Below are positions 42,487 through 51,166 of a DNA stretch of 64,000 nucleotides, piece after piece (within the stretch, counting starts at the first letter, position 1; each line of letters starts with the position of its first letter). The notes under the pieces were generated by a model. It was not told the DNA's origin, made no database searches, and saw only the letters and a program-made list of their open reading frames with translations. The translations under genes and the position numbers were made by a program. The stretch comes from Achromobacter mucicolens (GTDB lineage Bacteria; Pseudomonadota; Gammaproteobacteria; Burkholderiales; Burkholderiaceae_B): NCBI RefSeq assembly GCF_902859725.1, contig NZ_CADIJP010000022.1, forward strand, positions 1 through 64,000, given 5' to 3'.

Positions 42487-43121
42487 TTGGTGTTCCTTCG
42501 GCGATGCCAGGCGAGCGCCAGATTCTGGGCCAACGCATCGCCCGTCTCGGTGGGCGTGCGGCGCACGCCACAGGCCGCCATGTCGACGGTGCGCAAGCCT
42601 TCGTAGCCGCAGGGATTGATACCCAGGAAGGGCGCCAGGTCCATCTCGACGTTCAGCGAAACGCCATGGTAGGCGCGGCCGTTGCGGATCTTGATGCCCA
42701 GCGCCGCGATCTTGGCCAGCTCACCGCCTTCGGGATGCGGCACATAGACGCCCGGCGCGCCGGGCTTGCGACAGGCCCCGTCCACGCCAAATTGCGCGAG
42801 CGTGTCGATGACGGCCGATTCCAGCAACGCCACGTATTCCTTGACGTACATGTCGGCGCGGCGCAGGTCAAAGAGCGCGTAGGCCATGACCTGCCCGGGG
42901 CCGTGATAGGTCACCTGACCGCCGCGGTCGCAATGCACGATGGGAATGTTGCCGGGGTTGAGCACGTGCTCCGGCCGGCCCGCCTGGCCCAGCGTGTAGA
43001 CCGGCGTGTGCTCGCACAGCCAGATTTCATCTGGCGTGCCGGCGTCGCGCTGACTGGTGTACGCCTGCATGTCCTGCCAGACCGGCAGGTAGTCCACCGG
43101 CCGCGCGAGCCACTTGATCAC
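42483..43121 (-). CDS. lipB: Octanoyl-[ACP]:protein N-octanoyltransferase
   Basis: A 212-residue enzyme that moves octanoate from acyl carrier protein to lipoyl domains, for LipA to act on. Conserved elements are [16 protein letters not shown], the Lys of KIAALGIKI and the catalytic Cys in [10 protein letters not shown]. The start is GTG at 43121, with AAGG provided partly by the stop codon of the DUF493 gene upstream (12-base gap). The order DUF493-lipB is widely conserved. Confidence 0.95.
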   Translation of the reverse strand: MIKWLARPVDYLPVWQDMQAYTSQRDAGTPDEIWLCEHTPVYTLGQAGRPEHVLNPGNIPIVHCDRGGQVTYHGPGQVMAYALFDLRRADMYVKEYVALLESAVIDTLAQFGVDGACRKPGAPGVYVPHPEGGELAKIAALGIKIRNGRAYHGVSLNVEMDLAPFLGINPCGYEGLRTVDMAACGVRRTPTETGDALAQNLALAWHRRRNTN

Positions 43122-43133
43122 AGCGGTCTTGCC

Positions 43134-43406
43134 TTAGAGGACGATGGACACCATGGGATGGCCATGCAGCGCCCGGTACAGCGCGTCGAGCTGCTCGCGC
43201 GAGGTCGCGCGCACGGTGAAGGTCAGGCCAAGGTAGTTGCCGCCCTTGCTGGGGCGCATTTCGACGGTCGCGGCGTCGAATGCCGGATCGAACTGCAATA
43301 CGACCTCGGTCAGCGTCTGCGCAAAGTCGGGATGGTGCTTGCCCATGACCTTGATGGGAAAGTCGCTGGGATATTCGATCAACGAATCTTCGGGCGGAAT
43401 GTGCAT
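43134..43406 (-). CDS. ybeD: DUF493 (YbeD) family protein
   Basis: A 90-residue DUF493 protein (YPSDFPIKVMGK; VRATSREQLDALYRAL; ending HPMVSIVL). The fold is a small ACT-like alpha/beta domain; its role is unsettled, but it is consistently encoded between dacA/dacC and lipB, suggesting a link to lipoate metabolism. It is the gene just before lipB on the same strand. A TATAAA box at 43438-43443 on the minus strand may be its promoter. Confidence 0.92.
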   Translation of the reverse strand: MHIPPEDSLIEYPSDFPIKVMGKHHPDFAQTLTEVVLQFDPAFDAATVEMRPSKGGNYLGLTFTVRATSREQLDALYRALHGHPMVSIVL

Positions 43407-43538
43407 GATGTGCCTAAAAAGAGTTGCCCCTGAATGTTTTTATATGGGGGCAAGCGGCGCGCCGGCAAGTGCCGGCGGGCGCCGCCGGGGCGGGCGGCCA
43501 ACCCGCTGGTATCGCAAGCGGGCCGCCCCGCGCCGGGA

Positions 43539-44405
43539 CTACAGCGCGGCGATGCGGGCATCATAACCCGCACGCAATTGCTCAAAAACAGGGCCGGGCT
43601 TGCCCGAACCGACCGGTTTGCCGTCCAGCGAAACGATGGCCAGCACTTCCTTGGTGGCGGACGAAAGCATCAGCTCGTCGGCCTGCTCCACCTCTGCTTG
43701 CGAGATCCGGCGGGACTCGAACGGGATGCCGGCCTCGGCGGCCAGTTCACCCATCAGGCCGTAGCGGATGCCTTCGAGGATCAGGTTGTTCTTGGGCGGC
43801 GCCAGCAGCTTGCCGCCGGACACGACCCAGATATTGGTGGACGCGCCTTCGGTCAGGTAGCCGTCGCGGAACTGCAGGACTTCGTCCACATGCGCATCCA
43901 CGGCCTGCTGCTTGGCCAGCACGTTGCCCAACAGGGACACGGACTTGATCTCGCAGTGCAGCCAGCGCTCGTCGGGGATGCTGATGGCGGACAGGCCCTG
44001 TGCGCGTTGCGCGGCCGTCGGCGGCGACCAGGCCGCGATCATGCCGAACACCGTGGGGGTGACGGCCGGCGACGGGAACGGATGGTCGCGCTTGGCCACG
44101 CCGCGCGTGACTTGCAGATAGACGATGCAGGTGTCCAGATTGGATCGGTCCAGCAACTGCTCGATCAGGTTGATCCACCCGCTGCGGTCGAACGGCTGCG
44201 CGATGCGCAAGGCGGCCAGGCTGCGGTCAAGACGGTCAAGGTGTTCGGCCATGCGGAACGCATTGCCCTGGTACACCGGGACGACTTCGTAAATGCCGTC
44301 GCCGAAAATGAAGCCGCGGTCCAGGACGGAGACCTTGGCCTCGTCCATGCGCAGGAATTCACCGTTGAGATACACCTGGCTTTCGCCCGGCACGCCCGGA
44401 ATCAT
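43539..44405 (-). CDS. D-amino acid aminotransferase (class IV PLP enzyme)
   Basis: A 288-residue fold-type IV aminotransferase. It begins with YLNGEF and DRGFIFGDGIYEVVPVY, has the PLP lysine in CEIKSVSLLGNV and the phosphate-binding TEGASTNIW segment. These fit D-alanine transaminase better than IlvE, which has different active-site loop residues. It makes or breaks D-Ala/D-Glu for peptidoglycan. AGGAG lies seven bases before the ATG. Its position between dacC and DUF493-lipB interrupts the usual dacA-ybeD-lipB order with another D-alanine enzyme. Confidence 0.88.
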   Translation of the reverse strand: MIPGVPGESQVYLNGEFLRMDEAKVSVLDRGFIFGDGIYEVVPVYQGNAFRMAEHLDRLDRSLAALRIAQPFDRSGWINLIEQLLDRSNLDTCIVYLQVTRGVAKRDHPFPSPAVTPTVFGMIAAWSPPTAAQRAQGLSAISIPDERWLHCEIKSVSLLGNVLAKQQAVDAHVDEVLQFRDGYLTEGASTNIWVVSGGKLLAPPKNNLILEGIRYGLMGELAAEAGIPFESRRISQAEVEQADELMLSSATKEVLAIVSLDGKPVGSGKPGPVFEQLRAGYDARIAAL

Positions 44406-44465
44406 GAGGCACTCCTGAATTTGAAATGGAACAGGGACGAGCCGCGCGGCCCGCCCCCGAAGAAT

Positions 44466-44497
44466 GCAAAACGGGCGTTTCGCGCACGAAACGCCCG
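44466..44497 (-). terminator. Terminator after dacC
   Basis: CGGGCGTTTCG and its exact complement form an 11-pair stem with a four-base loop; on the minus strand TTTTGC follows. It lies about 40 bases past the dacC stop codon. Confidence 0.75.
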
Positions 44498-44538
44498 CTG
44501 CTAGCTTACACCCGCGGCCCCGGCCGCGGTGCGCCGAT

Positions 44539-45801
44539 TTACTGGAACCAGCGCTTGACGGTGTCGACCATGCGGCCGAAGAAGCCGGCGCGCTCGACGG
44601 CGTCCTGCACCACCAGCGGTTCCGTGCGCAGCACCTTGCCGTCCAGCGTGAACTGCAGCGTGCCGACCTGCTGACCCTTGGCCAGCGGCGCGATCAGCGG
44701 ATCGGTGCGCTGGGCAACCGGCTTCAACTCGCCCGCCTTGCCGCGCGGCACGGCGATGGACACCGGATTGGGCGGGCCCAGCTTGACGTTTTCGGCGGTG
44801 CCTTCCCAGACGCGGGCATCGATGCCCGGCTGGCTCTTGTCGAACAGCTTGACCGTGTCGAAGTTCTGGAAGCTCCAGTTCAGGAGCTTCAGGCTTTCTT
44901 CGGCGCGGGTGGCTTCGCTGTCGGTGCCCACCACGACCACCAGGATGCGGCGGTCGCCGCGCATGGCCGTGGAGACCAGGCAGTAACCGGCCGAGTCGGT
45001 ATGGCCGGTCTTCATGCCATCGACCGAGGGGTCGGCCCACAACAGGCGATTGCGGTTGGGCTGCGTGATCTTGTTGTAGGTGTAGCTCTTCTGCTTGTAG
45101 TAGTGGAAGAAGTCCGGGTGATCCGTGATGAGGTGCGCGGACAGCGTGGCCAGATCGCGCGTGGACGTCACGTGCTGGGGATCGGGCAGGCCCGTGGCGT
45201 TCATGAAGTGCGTGTTCTTCATGCCCAGGCGCTCGGCCTCCTGGTTCATCAGCGCGGCAAAGGCGGATTCGCTGCCGCCCACGGCTTCGGCCAGCGCCAC
45301 GGAGGCGTCGTTGCCCGATTGCACGATCATGCCCTGATTCAGTTCGTCCACCGTGACCGGCTTGCGCGGCTCGATGAACATGCGCGAGCCGCCCGTGCGC
45401 CACGCGTGCTCGGACACCGGCACGGTCTGCTCCAGCGTCAGGCGCTTTTCGTCCAGCGCGTTGAACACGACGTAGGCCGTCATGATCTTGGTGAGCGAGG
45501 CCGGCTCGACCTTCATGTCGGGGTTGGATGCGGCCAGCGTCTGGCCGCTGTTCACATCGATGACGATCCAGGCCTTGGCCGCGATGGTGGGAGCCGGGAC
45601 GGCCGACACGTCGCCGACAGGCACCGCACCCGAGGGCGACAGCGCCGGGGCCGTCGCGGCCGGCGCGGCGGCGGGTGCGGCTGGCGCCTGCTGCGCCCAC
45701 GCCGGCAGTGAGGCCGCCAGCATCGCTGACAACACGGCGCCCGAGATCAGGCGGCGGGTAAAGACAACGGGGGATTGAGCGGAGTGAGGCAATTTCTTCA
45801 T
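44539..45801 (-). CDS. dacC: D-alanyl-D-alanine carboxypeptidase (PBP5/6 type)
   Basis: A 420-residue low-molecular-weight penicillin-binding protein that trims the terminal D-Ala of peptidoglycan. After a signal peptide (cleaved near AWAQQ) and an Ala/Pro-rich linker, the three serine-peptidase motifs appear: Ser102-x-x-Lys105 (SLTK), Ser162-x-Asn164 (SGN) and Lys264-Thr-Gly (KTGHTDSAG). A PBP5-type C-terminal domain and an amphipathic membrane-binding tail (GFFGRMVDTVKRWFQ) end the protein. The ATG at 45801 gives the signal peptide its basic start. Confidence 0.95.
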   Translation of the reverse strand: MKKLPHSAQSPVVFTRRLISGAVLSAMLAASLPAWAQQAPAAPAAAPAATAPALSPSGAVPVGDVSAVPAPTIAAKAWIVIDVNSGQTLAASNPDMKVEPASLTKIMTAYVVFNALDEKRLTLEQTVPVSEHAWRTGGSRMFIEPRKPVTVDELNQGMIVQSGNDASVALAEAVGGSESAFAALMNQEAERLGMKNTHFMNATGLPDPQHVTSTRDLATLSAHLITDHPDFFHYYKQKSYTYNKITQPNRNRLLWADPSVDGMKTGHTDSAGYCLVSTAMRGDRRILVVVVGTDSEATRAEESLKLLNWSFQNFDTVKLFDKSQPGIDARVWEGTAENVKLGPPNPVSIAVPRGKAGELKPVAQRTDPLIAPLAKGQQVGTLQFTLDGKVLRTEPLVVQDAVERAGFFGRMVDTVKRWFQ

Positions 45802-45854
45802 CGGCAACGTGGGTCCAGGAATGACGCCCGCCGGCGCGGGGCAAGTGGCTGACA

Positions 45855-45860
45855 ATTATA
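45855..45860 (-). promoter_or_regulatory. TATAAT box upstream of dacC
   Basis: A perfect -10 hexamer on the minus strand 54 bases before the dacC ATG. No good -35 was found at 16-18 bases. Confidence 0.55.
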
Positions 45861-45953
45861 GGCAGTCGATCAGACCCATCCCGGCCGCGCAGGGTTCCCT
45901 GCGCGCCTAAAACATGCAACCTGATGCAACCTGCCGCGGCGGCAAGGCCCAAT

Positions 45954-46607
45954 TCAGTCCAGCGCGACCTTCAGGCGGGCCTGCACCAGCTGACGCAGCA
46001 CGAGCAGCTTGCCGTGGAAGAAATGCGAGGCGCCCGGCACCACCACGACCGAAATCGAGCGCGGCCGCGCCCAGTCCATGGCTTCGGACAACGGCACCAC
46101 CTCATCTTCTTCGCCATGCACCATCAGCGTGTCGTCGGGCACCTGCACTTCGTGCGATTGGAAGCGGTTGACCGCCGGCCCCATCAGCATCAGCGCCGAC
46201 GGCAGGACAGCGTCGCCCTGCTCGGCCAGCGCGGCGTAGGTCTGCGCGGCGACCGCCGTGCCAAACGAGAATCCCGCCAGCACCCACGGCGCCTGCGCCA
46301 GCTCGGGGTGCAGCTCGCGCATCTGCGCCACGACGGCCAGCATGTCTTCGGTTTCGCCGACGGATTTGTCGAACACGCCTTCGGAGTGGCCGACACCGCG
46401 GAAGTTGGGACGCACGGCCACCAGGCCGTGCTGCACGCAGGCGCGCGACAAGGTCGTGACCACCTTGTTCTCGCGTGCGCCGCCCTGCAGCGGATGCGGA
46501 TGCAGCACCAGCGCCCAGCCGCGCGGCGCGTCGGCAGGCCAGTCGATGGCGCAATCGATACGGCCGGCGGCGCCGACGAAAGCGTGGGTTTCAGTGCGTG
46601 CGGACAT
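45954..46607 (-). CDS. Small alpha/beta hydrolase (dienelactone hydrolase-like superfamily)
   Basis: A 217-residue alpha/beta hydrolase with nucleophile elbow GFSFG (Ser), an oxyanion HPHPLQGG region, an Asp in HGEEDEVV and a catalytic His in GASHFFHG. This arrangement is found in a widespread family of small serine hydrolases of unknown substrate. The ATG at 46607 was chosen; the frame extends to a TTG four codons earlier. It lies downstream of the lipid-transport genes on the same strand, but about 100 bases away. Confidence 0.85.
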   Translation of the reverse strand: MSARTETHAFVGAAGRIDCAIDWPADAPRGWALVLHPHPLQGGARENKVVTTLSRACVQHGLVAVRPNFRGVGHSEGVFDKSVGETEDMLAVVAQMRELHPELAQAPWVLAGFSFGTAVAAQTYAALAEQGDAVLPSALMLMGPAVNRFQSHEVQVPDDTLMVHGEEDEVVPLSEAMDWARPRSISVVVVPGASHFFHGKLLVLRQLVQARLKVALD

Positions 46608-46709
46608 GGCGGGACTCAACGTGCGGAAAAAGGAACGATGTTAACCGCCCGGCCCGCGTGGCGAAATCCGGGTCAACCGTCAACGGCGCGCGCAAGCGCG
46701 AGCCCGAGC

Positions 46710-47312
46710 TCACTTTCCGCGCGCGGCGGCAGGCGGTCGCAGCGTCGCCGCCAGCCATTGCGCAAGCTGGTCGCTGGCCTCGTCGGTGGCCTGGCGCAGC
46801 GCGGCCACGCCGCCTGCGGCATCCTGCGTGGGCGCGGGCGCGGCCACCAGAATGCGCTTCTGGTCCACGACCTCGCGCCCGTTCAGCAATACGGCTTGCA
46901 GCAGCAGGCGTCCCTGGCTCGACTGGCCGTCCTCGGTGAACACCTGCTCGAACTGCGCCAGCGACACCTGCAACTGCGGCGTCTGCAACGTGACGCGGTC
47001 GCCCAGCACCGCGCCCTGGCGCGACAGGCGATCGGTGATGCGCTGGCGCACCAGCTCGGCGGGCGACGCCGCCCAGCGATAGGTGGCGTACGACCGGGGC
47101 GCGGCGCTGTCGCCCACGCGCCAGATCATGCCGGTGTCGGACAGCCCCGGCGCGGCCTGGAACGACAGCGCGATCGGATCGCGCGCCGGCAAGGCGGGCA
47201 CGGGCCGCGCGTCCAGCCCCAGGTCGAACAACTGGGGCGGCGCGTCCACGCGGCCGATGCCGCAACCGGCCAAGGCCAGGGTCAGGATCAGAATGGCGCT
47301 GCGCATCTTCAT
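46710..47312 (-). CDS. ABC-type transport auxiliary lipoprotein (PqiC-like)
   Basis: A 200-residue lipoprotein with lipobox LALAGC (Cys17) and the ABC_trans_aux fold (early FDLGLDARP; SYATYRWAASPAELVRQRI). Such proteins sit in the outer membrane as partners of MCE-type lipid transporters. The ATG at 47312 is five bases after the MCE protein's stop codon, so it is the last gene of the four-gene lipid transport operon. Confidence 0.85.
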   Translation of the reverse strand: MKMRSAILILTLALAGCGIGRVDAPPQLFDLGLDARPVPALPARDPIALSFQAAPGLSDTGMIWRVGDSAAPRSYATYRWAASPAELVRQRITDRLSRQGAVLGDRVTLQTPQLQVSLAQFEQVFTEDGQSSQGRLLLQAVLLNGREVVDQKRILVAAPAPTQDAAGGVAALRQATDEASDQLAQWLAATLRPPAAARGK

Positions 47313-47317
47313 GGGAT

Positions 47318-48265
47318 CTATCTCCGGAATCCGGCAAAGCCGGGTTCGCCGGGTCCCGGCGCGATGGGCGCGGGACCGAACAGGAACGATTGCGGCGTGC
47401 TGTCCACACGGCGCAAGGTGGTGGTGGCGCCCCGTGCGGCCGTGCTGACATCGTTGGCCATGGTGGTGAAGGCCGGCAAGGTCTCGCCATCGAGCCGCGC
47501 GGCGGCCAGCGCGATGTCGTTCAGGCTGCGGGTCGCGACGGCCAGCGGGCCGTCGGGCGCGTTCAATCGCGCGAGCGACTGGCGGGCCTGCTGGGCCAGG
47601 TCGCCGATCTCGCGCGCGGCGCGGTCGGCCTGGCGCGAGGTGGTGTTCAAGGAATCCATCAGCGGACCAAGCTTGGCCAGCGTGGGCGCCAGATCACGGG
47701 TGGCGTCCTTCAGGGACTGCGAGATGTCAGTGGCGTTCTGCAGGCTGGCCGTGAGGGCCTGCACGTTCTGTTCGCTCAGCACGCGCTTTAATTGCTCCGT
47801 CGCCACCTCGACGTTGGAAATCAGCTTGTCGCCGCGCTTTTCGATGCGGTCCAGAAAGCCCGGACGCAGCGGAATGGCGGCCGGATGCTCGGCCGTGGAC
47901 GTCAGGCGCTTGAGCGACGAGCCGTCATCGCGCAGGTCCACGTTGGCCATGCCGGTCACGCCCTGCACGCCCAGCTCGGCCCAGGTCGATTCGGTGATCG
48001 GCGTGTTGGGGGCCACGCCGATCCGGATGCGCACCTGCCCCGGCTTGTCGGGATTGAGCGCCAGCGACTGCACGCGGCCCACGGGCACGCCCTGATAGCG
48101 CACGGCCGATTGCGGGTTCAGGCCGGTGACGGCCGTGGCCGAAATGATTTCGTATGGCTGCAATTGCGTCCGGTCGCGGCCGATCCAGATGGCCGTCAGC
48201 GTCGCGGCAGCCAGCAGGACCAGCGTGAAGATACCGGCCATGAGCGCATGACTACGGTTTTCCAT
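47318..48265 (-). CDS. MCE/MlaD-family lipid transport protein
   Basis: A 315-residue protein with one N-terminal membrane helix (residues ~8-28), an MCE domain (residues ~38-115: TGLNPQSAVRYQGVPVGRV) and a long helical C-terminal region resembling a coiled coil. MCE proteins form hexameric rings that carry phospholipid through the periplasm. The C-terminal helices are longer than in MlaD, more like YrbD/PqiB-type extensions. It is encoded between the ATPase and the auxiliary lipoprotein. Confidence 0.9.
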   Translation of the reverse strand: MENRSHALMAGIFTLVLLAAATLTAIWIGRDRTQLQPYEIISATAVTGLNPQSAVRYQGVPVGRVQSLALNPDKPGQVRIRIGVAPNTPITESTWAELGVQGVTGMANVDLRDDGSSLKRLTSTAEHPAAIPLRPGFLDRIEKRGDKLISNVEVATEQLKRVLSEQNVQALTASLQNATDISQSLKDATRDLAPTLAKLGPLMDSLNTTSRQADRAAREIGDLAQQARQSLARLNAPDGPLAVATRSLNDIALAAARLDGETLPAFTTMANDVSTAARGATTTLRRVDSTPQSFLFGPAPIAPGPGEPGFAGFRR

Positions 48266-49091
48266 GGTGCATTCCCTTCGGTGCCAAATCTCCCAGCGCG
48301 CGCAAGCCGCGCTCGCCCAGGAAGAACGTATGAATGAACGGGTGATCGAACTTCAGGACTTCAGGCACCGTGTCGCAAATGATCACCCGTTTCTCGGCCA
48401 GCACGGCCACGCGCGTGGCCAGCGCCAGCAGCGTGTCCAGGTCGTGCGTCACCATGACGACGGTAAAGCCAAGCTGCCGGTGCAAACTGCGCACCAGGTC
48501 AACGAATTCGTCGGACCGCAGCGGATCGAGCCCCGCCGTGGGTTCGTCCAGGAACAGCAATTCCGGGTCCAGCGACAGCGCGCGCGCCAGCGCCACGCGC
48601 TTGACCATGCCGCCGGACAGGTCCGAGGGGCGCTTGTCCGCATCGCGCGATGACAGGCCCACCATCGCAAGCCGGCACATGACCACGTCGCGCACCAGGT
48701 CTTCGGGCACCGTGCGCAGTTCGCGCAGCGGCAGCGCCACGTTGTCGAACACCGACAGCGCCGAGAAAAGCGCGCCCGCCTGGAACAGCATGCCCCAGCG
48801 GTATGACAGGCGCCGGCGTTCGCCGGGAGACAGTTCCGAAAGCGTGTGCCCCAGCACCTTCACGGTGCCCGCGGCCGGCACGTCCAGTCCGATGATCTGC
48901 CGCAGCAGCACGGTCTTGCCCGTGCCCGAGCCGCCGACCAGCACCAGGATTTCTCCCGGAAACACCGTCAGGTCCAGGTTCTCGTGCACCACGTGATCGC
49001 CGAAGGCCGTGCGAAGACCGCGCACGGTGATGACCGGCTCGACGGTCACGCCCTCTTCGGTAAACAGCCGGTGTTGCGCGGCGCTATTCAT
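48252..49091 (-). CDS. MlaF-like ABC transporter ATPase
   Basis: A 279-residue ATPase with Walker A GGSGTGKTV, signature LSGGM and Walker B LLFLDEPTAGLDP, as in MlaF (which has SGGM rather than SGGQ). It powers the lipid transporter together with the STAS-MlaE permease. The ATG shares one base with the permease stop codon (TGATG), and the gene overlaps the MCE gene start by 14 bases, so the four genes are tightly coupled. Confidence 0.93.
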   Translation of the reverse strand: MNSAAQHRLFTEEGVTVEPVITVRGLRTAFGDHVVHENLDLTVFPGEILVLVGGSGTGKTVLLRQIIGLDVPAAGTVKVLGHTLSELSPGERRRLSYRWGMLFQAGALFSALSVFDNVALPLRELRTVPEDLVRDVVMCRLAMVGLSSRDADKRPSDLSGGMVKRVALARALSLDPELLFLDEPTAGLDPLRSDEFVDLVRSLHRQLGFTVVMVTHDLDTLLALATRVAVLAEKRVIICDTVPEVLKFDHPFIHTFFLGERGLRALGDLAPKGMHHGKP

Positions 49092-50221
49092 CAGATGCCC
49101 ACCGTGCTGAAGATGACCGCGTACACCGCATCCAGCAAAATCACGCCCGTGATCGACGTAACCACTGATGTCGTGGTGCCGCGTCCCAGGCTTTCGGTGT
49201 TGGGCTGGATGCGCAGGCCGAAGTGGCACGCAATGAGCGCGATCAGGATGCCGAAGGTCACGCCCTTGAGCATGCCGATCCAGTAATTGGTTAGCGAGAT
49301 CGCATCGGGCAGCGATTGCAGGAACCACTGCGCGGACACGCCCAGCTGTGCCATCGCCGCCAGCATGCCGCCCAGGAGCGCCATGGCGCTGGTCCACAGC
49401 ACCAGCAGCGGCATCGTGACCGCCAGCGCCACCACGCGCGGCAGGATGAGGCGCTGGCCGTGCGAAATGCCCATCACCAGCATCGCGTCCAGTTCCTGCG
49501 TCACGCGCATCACCCCGATCTGCGCCGTAATCGCGGATCCCGACCGGCCGGCCACGAGGATCGCCGCAAGCACCGGTCCCAGCTCGCGCACGATGGAGAC
49601 CCCCAGGAGGCGCACGATGAAGCGGTCGGCGCCGAACATCTGAAGCTGCTGGGCCGACAGGTAGGACAGCACCACGCCGATCAGAAAGCCCACCAGCGCC
49701 GTGATGCCCAGCGCCTGCGCGCCGGTCCGGTACACCTGCGCGGAGATCTCGCGCCACGGGCCCAGCCAGGGCCGGCGCAGCATCGCGCCGACATCCAGCA
49801 CGAGTTGGCCCAGCATGATGAGCAGCGCCTTGCCGTTTTCGGCGGCCTGCAGGACCGCGCCGCCGGTGGCGCGCACCCACGACCATGTCTCGGGCTTGGG
49901 CGCCGCCACGGGCGTCTCGCCCTTGTTCATCGCCAGCGTGTTGAAGACATCCTGCTGCCCGGCGCCCCAGCGCACGCGTTCGGGCAGCTTCTCGCCCCAG
50001 GCCTGCCAGATGATCAGCGCGCCAATGGTGTCCAGCCGGTGGATGCTGTGCATGTCCCAACGGGCGCCGTCCTTGGCCGCCTGCGCGAGGGCCGCGCGCC
50101 TGCGTTCGACTTCGCCCGACTCGGCCAGCGCCAGGACGCTCCAATCGCCGCCCACGTGGCAAACCCCGCCTTCGTAGCGAAAAGGCGCGGCGGCGGTCGC
50201 AAGCAATGCGGAATGCGGCAT
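49091..50221 (-). CDS. MlaE-family lipid permease with N-terminal STAS domain
   Basis: A 376-residue permease. Residues ~10-100 form a STAS-like domain (FRYEGGVCHVGGDWSVLALAE; HRLDTIGALIIW), and residues ~130-376 are an MlaE permease (VYRTGAQALGITALVGFLIG; VRELGPVLAAILVAGRSGSA). In E. coli the STAS protein MlaB is separate, so this is a natural MlaB-MlaE fusion, known in other lineages. It starts the leftward operon; ATG 50221 was chosen, though a TTG about seven codons upstream is in frame. It is divergent from birA. Confidence 0.9.
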   Translation of the reverse strand: MPHSALLATAAAPFRYEGGVCHVGGDWSVLALAESGEVERRRAALAQAAKDGARWDMHSIHRLDTIGALIIWQAWGEKLPERVRWGAGQQDVFNTLAMNKGETPVAAPKPETWSWVRATGGAVLQAAENGKALLIMLGQLVLDVGAMLRRPWLGPWREISAQVYRTGAQALGITALVGFLIGVVLSYLSAQQLQMFGADRFIVRLLGVSIVRELGPVLAAILVAGRSGSAITAQIGVMRVTQELDAMLVMGISHGQRLILPRVVALAVTMPLLVLWTSAMALLGGMLAAMAQLGVSAQWFLQSLPDAISLTNYWIGMLKGVTFGILIALIACHFGLRIQPNTESLGRGTTTSVVTSITGVILLDAVYAVIFSTVGI

Positions 50222-50301
50222 GTCGTCGGGGTACCGATGCAAAATGTATCGCCAATCATAAACGCTGGGGCCCCGCAGCCGCGAGCGCGGCCTGCGTGCC
50301 C

Positions 50302-50317
50302 TACAATCGCGGCCATG
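50302..50317 (+). promoter_or_regulatory. TACAAT box seven bases before the birA start codon
   Basis: TACAAT at 50302-50307 is followed by seven bases and then the ATG. At this distance transcription would start at or near the A of the ATG, giving a leaderless mRNA. No -35 was found. Confidence 0.3.
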
Positions 50318-51166
50318 CCCGCCCCCGTTTGCCCCATCGACCTGCCCGCCCCGGAAACGCTTGCCCGGACGCTCGCGGACCGCCTGCCCGCCTTCCAGGA
50401 CATTGCCTGGACCCGCAGCACCGGATCGACCAATGCCGACCTGCTTGCGCGCGCGCGTTCGGGCGCCGGCGCGGGCAAGCCCTGGCTGCTGGGCACGCAT
50501 CTGCAGGAGACCGGCCGGGGCCGCGCCGGCCGCCCGTGGCAGAACCGCTCGGGCTCCACACTGATGTTCTCGTGCGCGTTCGACGTGCACCTGCCCGCCA
50601 CGCAACTGGCCGCGTTATCGCCGCTGGCCGGCGTGGCCGCCTGCGAGGCGCTGCGCACCGTCGCCGGGCCCGAGCTGAGCGGCCTGTGCATGAAATGGCC
50701 CAACGACGTCCAATGGCACGACGCCAAGCTGGCCGGCATCCTGGTGGAAACCACCCGCAATCCGGGCGGCCGCGACGCTGGATACACCGTGGTGATCGGC
50801 ATGGGCGTGAACCTTATCGATGCGGCCGACCTATCGCTTGCCCTGGGCCGCGAGGTCGCGGACTGGACCCAGGTGCAGGCCGGCGCCGCGCACGCGGCCG
50901 TGGCCGCCGACCTGGTCTGCGCCAGCGCCACGGCATGGCACGAGGCGGTCCGCACGCTCGAACGCGAAGGCTTCGGCGTATTCCGGCAGCGTTTCGACCA
51001 GGTGGACGCCCTGGCGGGCCGCAAGGTGAACGTGCTGGACAAGGGCGCTATTCTTCTAAGCGGCACCGCCTGTGGCGTGGACGATCAAGGCCGCCTGCTG
51101 GTGCAAACGCCCGAGGGCGCCACACCGATCTCGGTCGGTGAAATTTCGATTCGACGCCAAGCATGA
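50315..51166 (+). CDS. birA: Biotin-[acetyl-CoA-carboxylase] ligase
   Basis: A 283-residue class I biotin protein ligase. It has the ATP/biotin motif GRGRAGRPW, the [19 protein letters not shown] segment (split: [16 protein letters not shown]) with the catalytic Lys, and a C-terminal SH3-like domain. The N-terminal helix-turn-helix of E. coli BirA is absent, so it does not repress bio genes. coaX overlaps it by four bases. The birA-coaX pair is a Bordetella/Achromobacter hallmark. Confidence 0.94.
   Translation: MPAPVCPIDLPAPETLARTLADRLPAFQDIAWTRSTGSTNADLLARARSGAGAGKPWLLGTHLQETGRGRAGRPWQNRSGSTLMFSCAFDVHLPATQLAALSPLAGVAACEALRTVAGPELSGLCMKWPNDVQWHDAKLAGILVETTRNPGGRDAGYTVVIGMGVNLIDAADLSLALGREVADWTQVQAGAAHAAVAADLVCASATAWHEAVRTLEREGFGVFRQRFDQVDALAGRKVNVLDKGAILLSGTACGVDDQGRLLVQTPEGATPISVGEISIRRQA

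Noticed and set aside
44464-45711. 415-codon plus-strand frame opposite dacC
   Set aside because: Antisense of dacC, whose SxxK, SxN and KTG motifs are intact on the other strand.
45913-45932. Two-copy direct repeat ATGCAACCTG
   Set aside because: Only two short copies, no gene-related context; likely chance.
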